This document shows positions 9,618 through 19,325 of a stretch of 64,000 bases of DNA, piece by piece. Location: assembly GCF_002632725.1 (NCBI RefSeq), contig NZ_NJAI01000005.1, positions 281,575 through 345,574 on the forward strand, in the 5' to 3' direction. The translations under genes and the position numbers were made by a program. This DNA comes from Xenorhabdus hominickii (GTDB lineage: Bacteria > Pseudomonadota > Gammaproteobacteria > Enterobacterales > Enterobacteriaceae). The notes under the pieces are model-generated. The model worked only from the letters and a program-made list of their open reading frames with translations, was not told where the DNA came from and did not search any database. Numbering within the stretch: the stretch's first letter is position 1; the number at the start of each line of letters is the position of its first letter.

Positions 9618-10535
9618 ATGTCAGCAATAAATAAAAAGGTAAGAAAAGCTGTTATACCTGTCGCTGGTTTGGGGACTCGGATGTTGCCGGCTACTAAAGC
9701 GATTCCTAAAGAAATGCTTCCGCTAGTCGATAAGCCGCTGATTCAGTATGTTGTCAATGAATGTATCAAAGCAGGCATTAATGAAATTATTCTGGTAACA
9801 CATTCATCTAAGAACTCTATAGAAAACCATTTTGATACCAGTTTTGAGTTGGAAGCGATCCTTGAAAAAAGGGTCAAGCGCCAATTACTGGACGAAGTAC
9901 AATCGATTTGCCCAAAACACGTAACGATCATGCAAACTCGCCAAGGAATTGCAAAAGGATTGGGGCATGCGGTGTTATGTGCCAAACCCCTTATTGGTGA
10001 TGAGCCGTTTGCGGTTATCTTGCCTGATGTTATTTTGGATGAATACAGCATAGATTTGTCAAAATATAATTTGAGCGAAATGTTGTCACGCTTTAATAGT
10101 AGTGGGGCAAGCCAGATTTTGGTAGAGCCTGTTCCTGTAGAAAGTGTCTCGGATTATGGCATTGTTGATTGTCTGGGCGAAGAGCTACAGCCCGGTGATA
10201 GTAAACCCATTGCTCGTGTGGTTGAAAAACCGAAACCAGAAGAGGCACCATCAAACCTTTCCATCGTTGGTCGCTATGTTTTGTCTGAAAAAATCTGGCC
10301 ATTGTTGGCGAAAACGGCACCAGGAGCAGGAGATGAAATACAACTGACAGATGCCATTGCCATGTTGATGGAAAAAGAAGCGGTTGAAGCTTATCATTTG
10401 CAGGGCCGCAGCCATGATTGTGGTAATAAATTGGGTTATATGCAGGCATTTGTTGAATATGGCATGAAACATAAGGAACTGGGTAAATCATTCACGGATT
10501 GGGTCATGGCTTTACAACATCAGATTGAAAAATAA
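9618..10535 (+). CDS. galU: UTP-glucose-1-phosphate uridylyltransferase
   Basis: 305 aa. Makes UDP-glucose from glucose-1-P and UTP. The nucleotidyltransferase signature [20 protein letters not shown] lies at about 16-35, with VEKP at about 203. It is the first gene of a galU-ugd-epimerase set (24 bp before ugd), so its product is fed directly to the next enzyme. It occupies the same place between rssB and hns as in E. coli. Confidence 0.97.
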   Translation: MSAINKKVRKAVIPVAGLGTRMLPATKAIPKEMLPLVDKPLIQYVVNECIKAGINEIILVTHSSKNSIENHFDTSFELEAILEKRVKRQLLDEVQSICPKHVTIMQTRQGIAKGLGHAVLCAKPLIGDEPFAVILPDVILDEYSIDLSKYNLSEMLSRFNSSGASQILVEPVPVESVSDYGIVDCLGEELQPGDSKPIARVVEKPKPEEAPSNLSIVGRYVLSEKIWPLLAKTAPGAGDEIQLTDAIAMLMEKEAVEAYHLQGRSHDCGNKLGYMQAFVEYGMKHKELGKSFTDWVMALQHQIEK

Positions 10536-10559
10536 TCTACTAGTAATTTAAGGTGTTAT

Positions 10560-11903
10560 ATGAAAGTTACTGTATTTGGTATTGGCTATGTAGGCTTAGT
10601 TCAAGCCACCGTATTTGCAGAAGTTGGGCATGATGTACTTTGTGTTGATGTTGATGCAAAAAAAGTCGAGAACCTGAAAAATGGTCATATCCCTATTTTT
10701 GAACCAGGTTTGGTACCTCTGGTAAAGAAAAATCATACTGAAGGGCGTCTGAATTTTACAACGGATGCCAAAGCGGGTGTTGCACATGGCAAATTACAGT
10801 TTATTGCAGTAGGAACACCTCCTGATGAAGATGGATCAGCCGACCTTCAATATGTCACGGCCGTAGCTCGGACCATTGCAGAAAATATGGATGGCTATAA
10901 AGTTGTTGTTGATAAATCAACTGTGCCAGTAGGGACTGCGGATAAAGTTAGAGCAGTGATGCAAGCAACATTAGCACAACGCAATATGGAACTTCCGTTT
11001 GATGTTGTCTCCAATCCTGAGTTTTTGAAAGAAGGTGCCGCAGTTGCCGACTGTATGCGACCTGAACGTATTATCATTGGCTGTGATAATGACGATGTGG
11101 TGGATATCATGCGCGAACTGTATGAGCCATTTAATCGTAATCACGATCGTATGATAGTCATGGATATCCGCAGTGCGGAACTGACGAAATATGCTGCTAA
11201 CTGTATGTTGGCAACAAAAATTAGTTTCATGAATGAAATTGCCAATTTGGCTGAAATGCTGGGAGCCGATATTGAAAATGTGCGTCAGGGAATTGGTTCT
11301 GATTCACGTATCGGGTATCACTTTATTTATCCTGGCTGTGGATATGGTGGTTCATGTTTCCCGAAAGATGTTCAGGCATTGATCCGGACTTCAGAACAAA
11401 TTGGCTATACTCCAAAAATTCTTCAGGCAGTGGAGCTGGTTAACGAAAAACAAAAAAGTAAATTGCCTACTTTTGTTAAACAGCATTTTGGTCATGATTT
11501 ATCTGGCAAAACGTTTGCTATTTGGGGATTGGCATTTAAACCTAATACAGATGATATGCGTGAAGCATCAAGCCGTGTGTTAATGGAAACATTATGGGAA
11601 TGTGGCGCTAAAATACAGGCGTATGATCCGGAAGCTATGCAGGAAGCTCAGCGTATTTATGGGCAACGTAATGATCTCTCTTTAATGGGAACAAAAGAGG
11701 CTGCATTAAAAGAAGCCGATGCTTTGATTATTTGTACAGAATGGCAAAATTTCAGAGCACCTGATTTTGATGTGATTAAGGATTCATTAAAAACACCTGT
11801 AATTTTTGATGGACGTAATCTTTATGATCCTGAACGTCTGCAATCACGTGGGTTTACATACTATGGTATTGGTCGTGGTGCCTCTATCAATCCGGTTATT
11901 TGA
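10560..11903 (+). CDS. ugd: UDP-glucose 6-dehydrogenase
   Basis: 447 aa. Oxidises UDP-glucose to UDP-glucuronate with two NAD+. N-terminal Rossmann motif GIGYVGL; catalytic cysteine in GGSCFPKD at about residue 265; C-terminal UDP-binding domain. Placed 24 bp after galU and 8 bp before an epimerase, forming a substrate-channel-like operon. In E. coli ugd is elsewhere (his/wca region), so the gene is an addition at this locus. UDP-glucuronate is a precursor for L-Ara4N lipid A modification and for acidic polysaccharides. Confidence 0.96.
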   Translation: MKVTVFGIGYVGLVQATVFAEVGHDVLCVDVDAKKVENLKNGHIPIFEPGLVPLVKKNHTEGRLNFTTDAKAGVAHGKLQFIAVGTPPDEDGSADLQYVTAVARTIAENMDGYKVVVDKSTVPVGTADKVRAVMQATLAQRNMELPFDVVSNPEFLKEGAAVADCMRPERIIIGCDNDDVVDIMRELYEPFNRNHDRMIVMDIRSAELTKYAANCMLATKISFMNEIANLAEMLGADIENVRQGIGSDSRIGYHFIYPGCGYGGSCFPKDVQALIRTSEQIGYTPKILQAVELVNEKQKSKLPTFVKQHFGHDLSGKTFAIWGLAFKPNTDDMREASSRVLMETLWECGAKIQAYDPEAMQEAQRIYGQRNDLSLMGTKEAALKEADALIICTEWQNFRAPDFDVIKDSLKTPVIFDGRNLYDPERLQSRGFTYYGIGRGASINPVI

Positions 11904-11911
11904 GTTATGAT

Positions 11912-12922
11912 ATGAAATTCTTAGTTACAGGTTCTGCTGGTTTTATCGGTTTTCATGTTAGCCAGCGATTATTGAATATGGGTCATGAGGTTGTCGGTAT
12001 CGATAACCTTAATGATTATTATGATGTTAATTTGAAGGAGGCGAGATTAAATTTATTACTCCCTCATTCGAATTTTAAATTTGAAAAATTAGATCTAGCA
12101 GATAGAGTTGCTATCCCTGAATTGTTTGCTAAACACCAATTTCAGCGAGTGATTCATTTAGGTGCTCAGCCAGGTGTTCGCTATTCAATACAAAACCCAA
12201 TGGCATATATTGATGCCAATATTGTCGGTCATATCAATATCCTTGAAGGATGTCGTCATAATCAGGTAGAACATTTATTATATGCATCTTCAAGTTCAGT
12301 ATATGGGCTAAATAAAAAGCAACCGTTTTCCACTGATGATTCAGTTGATCATCCCGTTTCTTTATATGCGGCAACAAAGAAAGCTGATGAGTTAATGTCT
12401 CATAGCTATTCACACCTTTATCAACTCCCCACTACCGGGTTGCGGTTTTTTACTGTATATGGGCCATGGGGGCGTCCTGATATGGCTTTGTTTAAATTCA
12501 CTAAAGCTATGTTAGAAGGTAAATCCATTGATATTTATAATCATGGTAATATGGTGAGGGATTTCACATATATTGATGACATTGTTGAATCTATAATCAG
12601 ATTGCAAGATATCATTCCTGCATCCAATAAAGACTGGCTAGTTGAAGATGGGCAGATATCTGCCAGTTCTGCACCATATCGTGTTTACAATATTGGTAAT
12701 GGTCAGCCGACAAAACTGGGCGATTTTATTGAAGCCATTGAAGTTTCATTGGGAATAAAAGCAAAGAAAAACTTTATGGATATTCAGGATGGTGATGTGT
12801 TATCAACATGTGCGGATTCCAGCGCACTTTACAATAAAATTGGTTTTTCCCCCGATACTCCGGTGAAGGAAGGGGTGAAGCGGTTTGTCGATTGGTATTT
12901 AGATTTTTATCAGAAGTCGTGA
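11912..12922 (+). CDS. UDP-glucuronate 4-epimerase (NAD-dependent epimerase/dehydratase)
   Basis: 336 aa from ATG 11912; the in-frame TTG at 11900 overlaps the ugd stop and is less likely. Extended SDR: GSAGFIG NAD motif at about residue 7 and the catalytic YAATK at about 157. It follows ugd by 8 bp, which favours UDP-glucuronate as substrate, giving UDP-galacturonate for LPS or capsule. GalE-type UDP-glucose epimerase is less likely given the sequence class and context. A strong terminator lies 15 bp after the stop. Confidence 0.88.
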   Translation: MKFLVTGSAGFIGFHVSQRLLNMGHEVVGIDNLNDYYDVNLKEARLNLLLPHSNFKFEKLDLADRVAIPELFAKHQFQRVIHLGAQPGVRYSIQNPMAYIDANIVGHINILEGCRHNQVEHLLYASSSSVYGLNKKQPFSTDDSVDHPVSLYAATKKADELMSHSYSHLYQLPTTGLRFFTVYGPWGRPDMALFKFTKAMLEGKSIDIYNHGNMVRDFTYIDDIVESIIRLQDIIPASNKDWLVEDGQISASSAPYRVYNIGNGQPTKLGDFIEAIEVSLGIKAKKNFMDIQDGDVLSTCADSSALYNKIGFSPDTPVKEGVKRFVDWYLDFYQKS

Positions 12923-12936
12923 TAATGAGAATATAG

Positions 12937-12962
12937 AAAAGGAGCTATTAGCTCCTTTTTTA
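12937..12962 (+). terminator. Terminator of the galU-ugd-epimerase operon
   Basis: AAAAGGAGCT-att-AGCTCCTTTTTT: a short perfect stem with a 3-nt loop and a run of six T, just after the epimerase stop codon. Confidence 0.9.
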
Positions 12963-13107
12963 TAAGTCTATGTTAATAAAAAACTAAGTTAGTGTTAAAT
13001 TTTTCTTTAACACATAGAGAATATGATAACGACTTAGTCGCTAATATAACTCATGGTGTTGCTACATCAGCCAGTAATTAACCTAGCTCTAGTTATATTA
13101 ATCATAA

Positions 13108-13139
13108 AACAAAAATACCCTTGATTGGGTATTTTTGTT
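13108..13139. terminator. hns terminator (bidirectional)
   Basis: Inverted repeat AACAAAAATACCC / GGGTATTTTTGTT with a short loop, flanked by A and T runs on both sides. It lies about 22 bp past the hns stop on the minus strand. Confidence 0.85.
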
Positions 13140-13161
13140 ATTTGGCTTACAAAGCAACTGA

Positions 13162-13566
13162 TTAGATTAGGAAATCTTCCAGTGTTTTGCCTTCTTCATC
13201 AATTGCTTTTTTGATTACAGCTGGAGTACGGCCTTGGCCAGTCCAAGTTTGAGTTTCGCCATCGCTATCAACGTATGAATATTTAGCTGGACGTGCAGCA
13301 CGTTTAGATTTACTTGTAGCTTTACCACTTAAAGCGTCAACTAAATCGCTTAATTCAATACCGTCTTTTTCCAGCATTTCACGGTATTCTTGAAGTTTAC
13401 GTGTACGTTCTTCTATTTGTGCACGAGCTTGGCTTTCTTCATCACGACGTTCTTCAACAACAGTCGTAAGTTTTTCCAGCATTTCTTCTAAAGTAGTCAG
13501 TTCACATTCTCTTGCTTGTGCGCGCAAGGTACGGATGTTATTTAAGGATTTTAAATTTTCGCTCAT
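13162..13566 (-). CDS. hns: Nucleoid-associated silencer H-NS
   Basis: 134 aa (E. coli 137). The N-terminal coiled-coil oligomerisation region (about 1-80) is rich in Glu, Arg and Leu; a flexible KSKRAARP linker follows; the C-terminal DNA-binding domain has the AT-hook-like QGRTP core motif near 112-116. Silences AT-rich and foreign DNA, which is relevant to the element at 30-34 kb. Position between galU and tdk is conserved. Confidence 0.97.
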   Translation of the reverse strand: MSENLKSLNNIRTLRAQARECELTTLEEMLEKLTTVVEERRDEESQARAQIEERTRKLQEYREMLEKDGIELSDLVDALSGKATSKSKRAARPAKYSYVDSDGETQTWTGQGRTPAVIKKAIDEEGKTLEDFLI

Positions 13567-14208
13567 TGTCCTGGTCTCAAATTATAATGATGATGGCTGA
13601 TGTAGGGATAATAATAGAATGCTATTTTATTTTCTGCAATAGTGAATTTACTTTCTCAGACTAAAACATATCATTTTAAAATGCAATTTTTCATATAATC
13701 GATATATTGCGTTTTAATTCTGCTATTGGGATTATCATTTTCCAATAACCATTGAGAGCCGATTACTGTAAAGTTGAGTAAGGGATGCAACGTATAAAAC
13801 TAATTTATAGTCAATCTGTAAGGAATGTTAACTATTCTTCTGGAAATAAGTTAATGGATAAGTATGAGATGAATGTTTTTTATGGGTAATCGGTTAGTTA
13901 TGATTATAGAGAGGTGAGTTGAACAAAAGTAAACCATTATGATTATTAATATGCAAAGAATGGATGTGGAAATAACTATATTCTTTTCGATGTTAAATTC
14001 GTTCATTAGTCGTGCAGAAATCGCTTATGGTGCTGATTTTATATGCACAAATGTGATGATTATCATGAAAATAATTTTTTCTTATTCACTCTAATTTCTT
14101 TCTTCTACCCCACATTTGACAATAACAAGGATAATTTCAATCAGAGTTTATGGTAAACTTACGGCGATATATCACCTGATTAAATTTGACAAGAGGATGG
14201 AAGGGCCA
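13567..14208. other. hns-tdk intergenic region
   Basis: About 640 bp of AT-rich DNA between divergent hns and tdk. No supportable gene. It should contain the hns promoter, with its autoregulatory AT-rich upstream DNA, and the tdk promoter. No individual site could be assigned with confidence. Confidence 0.5.
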
Positions 14209-14805
14209 ATGGCTCAGCTTTATTTTTATTATTCTGCCATGAACGCAGGGAAATCAACTTCTTTATTGCAATCTTCCTATAACTATAACGAAAGAGGAAT
14301 GAGAACACTGATTTTTACAGCAGAAATTGATACCCGATTTGGTAAAGGAAAGGTCAGTTCCCGTATTGGCTTATCCGCTGAGGCTTTGTTGTTTTCACCA
14401 GAAACAAATATTGCTGAACTTATCAGAAGAGAAAACGAAGCAGAAAAAGTCCACTGTGTTTTGATTGATGAATGCCAATTCTTGACGAAAGAACACGTCG
14501 AGCAACTCTGTGAAATTGTAGATTATGACGATATCCCCATTCTTTGTTATGGGTTACGAACAGATTTTCAGGGCGAATTATTCAGTGGAAGCCATTATCT
14601 CCTCGCGTGGTCGGATAAATTAGTAGAGTTGAAAACAATCTGTCATTGTGGCAGGAAAGCCAGCCATGTATTGCGTTTTGACAGCGATGGGAACGTTGTT
14701 TACGATGGTGCTCAGGTTGATATTGGTGGTAATGAAAAATACGTTTCTGTATGTCGTAAACACTATATTGACGTTATTCGTAAAGCTAAGGCGAAACAGG
14801 GCTAA
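14209..14805 (+). CDS. tdk: Thymidine kinase
   Basis: 198 aa starting [17 protein letters not shown], with the P-loop at about 8-16. Catalytic Glu in LIDECQF; two zinc-site Cys pairs (TICHCG and VSVCRKHY). Phosphorylates thymidine for dTMP salvage. ATG 14209 is preferred because it matches the family start and has AAGG five bases upstream; the frame is open further upstream without homology. Convergent with adhE. Confidence 0.95.
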   Translation: MAQLYFYYSAMNAGKSTSLLQSSYNYNERGMRTLIFTAEIDTRFGKGKVSSRIGLSAEALLFSPETNIAELIRRENEAEKVHCVLIDECQFLTKEHVEQLCEIVDYDDIPILCYGLRTDFQGELFSGSHYLLAWSDKLVELKTICHCGRKASHVLRFDSDGNVVYDGAQVDIGGNEKYVSVCRKHYIDVIRKAKAKQG

Positions 14806-14863
14806 CGGGTAGCAACATTAAATCAATTGGATAAATTTCATCAAATTTGAGCATGAAATAATA

Positions 14864-14895
14864 AAAAGGCGCTGGGTTGCCCCAACGCCTTTTAA
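14864..14895. terminator. Shared tdk/adhE terminator
   Basis: AAAAGGCG-c-TGGG, a 3-nt loop, then CCCA-a-CGCCTTTT: a near-perfect stem with A and T runs on both sides, between the convergent tdk and adhE. Works in either direction. Confidence 0.85.
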
Positions 14896-14912
14896 GTTAC
14901 ATCAGCTTATCA

Positions 14913-17579
14913 TTATGATTGTCTCTTATTATTCTTTTTATTTGGTTTTACTTCCTCCTGAGATAAGGACGATTCTGTAAATTCACGGCCATAGAAAGAA
15001 TCTAACAACAGTTGTTTCAATTCTGAAATGAGTGGATAACGCGGATTAGCGCCGGTACATTGGTCATCAAATGCATCTTCTGCAAGTTTGTCTATTTTCG
15101 CGAGAAAATCAGCTTCCTGAACACCTGTTTCACGTATTGATGTCGGGATGCCTAACTGGAATTTCATTTCTTCCAGCCAAGCCAGAAGCTTTTCAATTTT
15201 GGCCGCCGTTCTATCATCGGATACAGTTAATCCCAAATGATCTGCAATTTCTGCGTAGCGACGTCGTGCCTGTGGGCGATCATATTGACTGAAAGCCGTT
15301 TGCTTTGTTGGATTATCGTTAGCGTTATAGCGGATCACATTACAGATTAACAAAGCATTAGCTAAACCGTGTGGAATATGGAATTCAGAACCAAGTTTAT
15401 GGGCCATTGAGTGACACACACCCAAGAATGCGTTGGCAAAGGCAATACCTGCAATTGTTGCTGCATTATGGACACGTTCGCGAGCAACAGGGTTTTTTGC
15501 ACCTTCATGGTAGCTGGCTGGCAGGAAATCTTTCAATAGTTTCAGCGCTTGTAATGCTTGACCATCAGAATATTCATTGGCTAAAACAGAAACATAGGCT
15601 TCTAGGGCGTGAGTTACTGCATCAAGTCCCCCAAAGGCACACAGCGATTTTGGCATCGCCATGACGAGGTTTGCATCGACAATCGCCATATCGGGGGTTA
15701 GAGCGTAATCTGCTAACGGATATTTATGCCCCGTGATCTCATCGGTGACAACAGCAAAAGGTGTAACTTCTGAACCTGTACCAGAGGTTGTGGTAATGGC
15801 AACCATCTTGGCTTTTACACCCATTATCGGGAACTTATAGATACGTTTGCGGATATCCATAAAACGCAATGCCAGTTCTTCAAAATGCGTCTCAGGGTGT
15901 TCATACATCACCCACATGATTTTGGCTGCATCCATGGGAGAACCCCCGCCGAGGGCAATGATGACATCAGGTTTGAACAGATGCATTTGCTCAGCGCCTT
16001 TGCGAACAATGCTTAACGTCGGATCGGCTTCAACTTCAAAGAAAACTTCAGTTTCTATACCGTGAGATTTCAAGACGTTGATAACTTGATCGGCATAGCC
16101 GTTATTAAACAAAAAGCGATCTGTCACGATGAAAGCACGTTTTGCACCATCTGTAGCTACTTCTTCTAATGCTATAGGCAAAGAACCACGTCGAAAATAG
16201 ATAGATTTTGGCAATTTATGCCACAACATATTTTCGGCTCTTTTGGCGACAGTTTTTGTATTAATCAAGTGCTTTGGCCCCACATTTTCGGAAATAGAGT
16301 TACCTCCCCAAGATCCACAACCCAGCGTGAGAGAAGGTGCTAGTTTGAAATTGTATAAAGCTCCAATACCGCCTTGGGATGCAGGTGTATTGATCAGAAT
16401 ACGGGCTGTTTTCATCCGATCGCCGAAATATTTAATCCGTTCAGCTTGATTATCTTGATCGGCATAGAGACATGACGTATGCCCAATACCGCCCATTTCA
16501 ACTAATTTTTCAGCTTTTTCAACGGCATCTTCAAAGTTTTTGCCGCGGTACATGGCAAGTAGTGGCGATAACTTTTCATGGGAAAAAGGTTCGGCTTCAC
16601 GGACCAGAGTCACTTCACCGATAAGAATTTTTGTATTCACAGGGACGTTGATACCAGCCATTTCCGCAATTTTTGTGGCTGACTGACCGACAATGGCAGC
16701 ATTTAAGTTACCATTTTTCAAAATAATATCTTGAATGGCCTTCAGCTCTTTCTCTTGGAGGAGATAGCCTCCGTGGGTTGAAAAACGTTCACGGACCTGC
16801 TCATAGACAGAATCAACAACAATGACAGATTGTTCTGAAGCGCAAATTACCCCATTATCAAATGTCTTGGACATCAGAATGGATGCGATAGCACGCTTAA
16901 TATCCGCTGATTCATCGATCACCACAGGCGTATTTCCGGCACCGACACCAATCGCGGGTTTACCTGAACTATAGGCGGCTTTTACCATTCCAGGGCCGCC
17001 TGTTGCCAAAATCAGGTTAATGTCAGGGTGATGCATCAACGCATTTGAAAGTTCAACTGACGGTTCATCTATCCAACCGATTATGTCTTTTGGGGCCCCA
17101 GCTTCAACCGCTGCTTTCAGGACGAGTTCTGCCGCATGATTGGTTGCCTTTTTGGCACGTGGATGAGGTGAGAAAATAATACCATTGCGGGTTTTCAGGC
17201 TGATGAGTGCTTTGAAAATTGCAGTGGATGTCGGGTTTGTTGTTGGAACAATACCGCAAATTAGGCCAATAGGTTCAGCAATAGTAATGGTACCGAAAGT
17301 ATTATCTTCAGATAAAATGCCGCAGGTTTTATCATCTTTATAGGCGTTATAAATATATTCAGAAGCGAAGTGATTTTTGATCACTTTATCTTCCACAATT
17401 CCCATGCCTGATTCAGATACAGCTAATTTCGCCAATGGAATACGCGCATCTGCGGCAGCAAGGGCTGCCGCCCGGAAGATACGATCAACTTGTTCCTGAG
17501 AAAAATGAGAAAACTCGCATTGGGCTTTTTTTACGCGAGCAACTAATTCATTAAGTTCAGTGATCTGAGTTACAGCCAT
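14913..17579 (-). CDS. adhE: Bifunctional acetaldehyde-CoA/alcohol dehydrogenase
   Basis: 888 aa (E. coli 891). Converts acetyl-CoA to acetaldehyde and then ethanol, regenerating NAD+ in fermentation; assembles into spirosomes. N-terminal aldehyde dehydrogenase (about 1-440) with the catalytic Cys in NGVICASEQ at about 246; C-terminal iron-dependent ADH (about 450-870) with GGGSPMD and the metal-binding His residues (ALEAYV, GVCHSMAHKLG). The Lys/Asn-rich last ~15 residues are variable. The 495-bp upstream region is probably regulatory. Confidence 0.97.
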   Translation of the reverse strand: MAVTQITELNELVARVKKAQCEFSHFSQEQVDRIFRAAALAAADARIPLAKLAVSESGMGIVEDKVIKNHFASEYIYNAYKDDKTCGILSEDNTFGTITIAEPIGLICGIVPTTNPTSTAIFKALISLKTRNGIIFSPHPRAKKATNHAAELVLKAAVEAGAPKDIIGWIDEPSVELSNALMHHPDINLILATGGPGMVKAAYSSGKPAIGVGAGNTPVVIDESADIKRAIASILMSKTFDNGVICASEQSVIVVDSVYEQVRERFSTHGGYLLQEKELKAIQDIILKNGNLNAAIVGQSATKIAEMAGINVPVNTKILIGEVTLVREAEPFSHEKLSPLLAMYRGKNFEDAVEKAEKLVEMGGIGHTSCLYADQDNQAERIKYFGDRMKTARILINTPASQGGIGALYNFKLAPSLTLGCGSWGGNSISENVGPKHLINTKTVAKRAENMLWHKLPKSIYFRRGSLPIALEEVATDGAKRAFIVTDRFLFNNGYADQVINVLKSHGIETEVFFEVEADPTLSIVRKGAEQMHLFKPDVIIALGGGSPMDAAKIMWVMYEHPETHFEELALRFMDIRKRIYKFPIMGVKAKMVAITTTSGTGSEVTPFAVVTDEITGHKYPLADYALTPDMAIVDANLVMAMPKSLCAFGGLDAVTHALEAYVSVLANEYSDGQALQALKLLKDFLPASYHEGAKNPVARERVHNAATIAGIAFANAFLGVCHSMAHKLGSEFHIPHGLANALLICNVIRYNANDNPTKQTAFSQYDRPQARRRYAEIADHLGLTVSDDRTAAKIEKLLAWLEEMKFQLGIPTSIRETGVQEADFLAKIDKLAEDAFDDQCTGANPRYPLISELKQLLLDSFYGREFTESSLSQEEVKPNKKNNKRQS

Positions 17580-18074
17580 AAAAATTACTCCTGATGATAA
17601 ATGTTAAATTTTCTAAGGAAATTAGCTGCAAGATTATTAATTCATTAAATAATATCATGAAATTAATTTTCTTATAATTAATCTCATTTATCGCCAATCA
17701 CCTTTAAAAACCAATTAACCAAATGATTAAATTGGAAATAATTAATTTGGTTGAAATTCTATATTGAAGATAGATTACCATTTGTAGGCTTTTTAATAGT
17801 GATTTAGATCATGAAAACATTAAGCTGACTCAATTCAGCTTGTCGATTTAACAATAATGATTTTCAATCAAATTATGAAAATAAATTTAAATATTTATTT
17901 AACCTTATTAGTACAGTTTATTAACTTGGCTTTTATCCAGTTCCTTATCGAGAGGTTCATTTATTGGCAAAATCGCTGGGTTAATTGATTTAACGTAACG
18001 AAAAGCCGCTGATTTACTGTATTTTCTTAGTTGTTGTTATAATTTTTATTATTTAACTCTAAAAGGAGGTAGTT
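17580..18074. other. adhE-ychE divergent intergenic region
   Basis: 495 bp, strongly AT-rich, no supportable gene. It must hold the adhE promoter and, at the right end, the ychE promoter and its strong AGGAGGT ribosome-binding site (18064-18070). No confident FNR, Cra or ArcA site was identified by eye. Confidence 0.5.
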
Positions 18075-18719
18075 GTGGATGAGTCATTACTGGGGGTTGC
18101 TGGATATATTAAATTTTTTATGGGATTGTTTGCGCTAGTAAATCCAATTGGTGTTTTACCTGTTTTCATTAGTATGACGAATTATCAGACAATGGAGGGG
18201 CGTAATAAAACCAATCTCATCACAAATTTATCTGTTGCTATTATCTTGTGCATTTCATTGCTGGTTGGTGATTCAATCCTTTATGTGTTTGGTATTTCTA
18301 TTGATTCGTTCCGTATCGCTGGTGGGATGTTGATAGTAACAATTGCGGTGTCGATGATTAACGGTAAATTGGGAGAGGATAAACAGAATAAACTGGAAAG
18401 ATCAGAATCAGCAGTGAGAGATAGTGTTGCTGTTGTTCCATTGGCATTACCTCTTCTGGCGGGGCCGGGGGCTATTAGTTCTTGCATGGTATGGAGTGCA
18501 CGTTATCAAGGATGGCAAAATTATTATGGATTAGCATTAACCAGTTTGTTATTTGCCTTTTGTTGTTGGTTATTATTCCACTCGGCATCTTTGTTGGTAA
18601 AGGTTTTGGGACAAACAGGCATTAATGTGATTACTCGAATTATGGGATTACTGTTAATGTCGCTGGGTGTCGAGTTTATTGTTACTGGGGCAAAAGCTTT
18701 GTTTCCGGGCTTGCTGTAA
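18075..18719 (+). CDS. ychE: MarC-family membrane protein YchE
   Basis: 214 aa (E. coli 215). Multi-pass inner-membrane protein with about six hydrophobic segments, including the first FFMGLFALVNPIGVLPVFIS typical of MarC/YchE. Transport substrate unknown. GTG start at 18075, four bases after a consensus AGGAGGT. Position between adhE and the opp operon is conserved. Confidence 0.93.
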   Translation: MDESLLGVAGYIKFFMGLFALVNPIGVLPVFISMTNYQTMEGRNKTNLITNLSVAIILCISLLVGDSILYVFGISIDSFRIAGGMLIVTIAVSMINGKLGEDKQNKLERSESAVRDSVAVVPLALPLLAGPGAISSCMVWSARYQGWQNYYGLALTSLLFAFCCWLLFHSASLLVKVLGQTGINVITRIMGLLLMSLGVEFIVTGAKALFPGLL

Positions 18720-19325
18720 TACAGTAAAGATAACTTATGTGTTCATTTGGAATGTTACGATAAAGATATGCAATTTTTTCCTTAAACAGGAAATAAATTG
18801 GCTATAAATTCACTAATAAATGTGCAAATAAAGTTCAATTGGTCAATAACACCATTTCGGCATAATTTTCTAAAAACCATTGTTCATATTTTATTCCTTT
18901 TTAATCTACGTCTCCTCTACATCATACTGTAATTTTTCACACTACTTTACTTTCTATAATCTTATCTGACTGGTGTCTTATCTGAATGTTTTGTGATGAA
19001 GATAGGTTTTTACTCTGTGATGATTGCTTTTTGTTAAAATAATGTTTATTTTCTCTTTCGATAGCATTTTATGGCTTTTATATTGAAAATATAAGATTAA
19101 CTTGATGATTTTAAAGAGATTGTGTTTGGTTTGATAATGTGTTCTCTATAAAAATCACGAATTAGCTTAGTGTGTTAATGAATCTATTATAGAAAGCCTA
19201 TAACAATTATTATACATGGACTTATTTTTAACAACTCAATTGTAATTTGTTAGCTTCATGAGTCAATTATTGGAGTTAGTAGATTAAAAAAACGATTTAT
19301 TTGCTGTTAATGGCTTGGAGAAAAA
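18720..19325. other. opp upstream region
   Basis: 606 bp, AT-rich, between ychE and the first oppA. No supportable ORF or RNA gene. A long leader is plausible, since opp operons are subject to strong post-transcriptional control, but no individual site can be named. GGAG lies just upstream of the first oppA start. Confidence 0.45.

Noticed and set aside
10093..10491. Minus-strand open frame inside galU
   Set aside because: Shadow of the certain galU reading frame.
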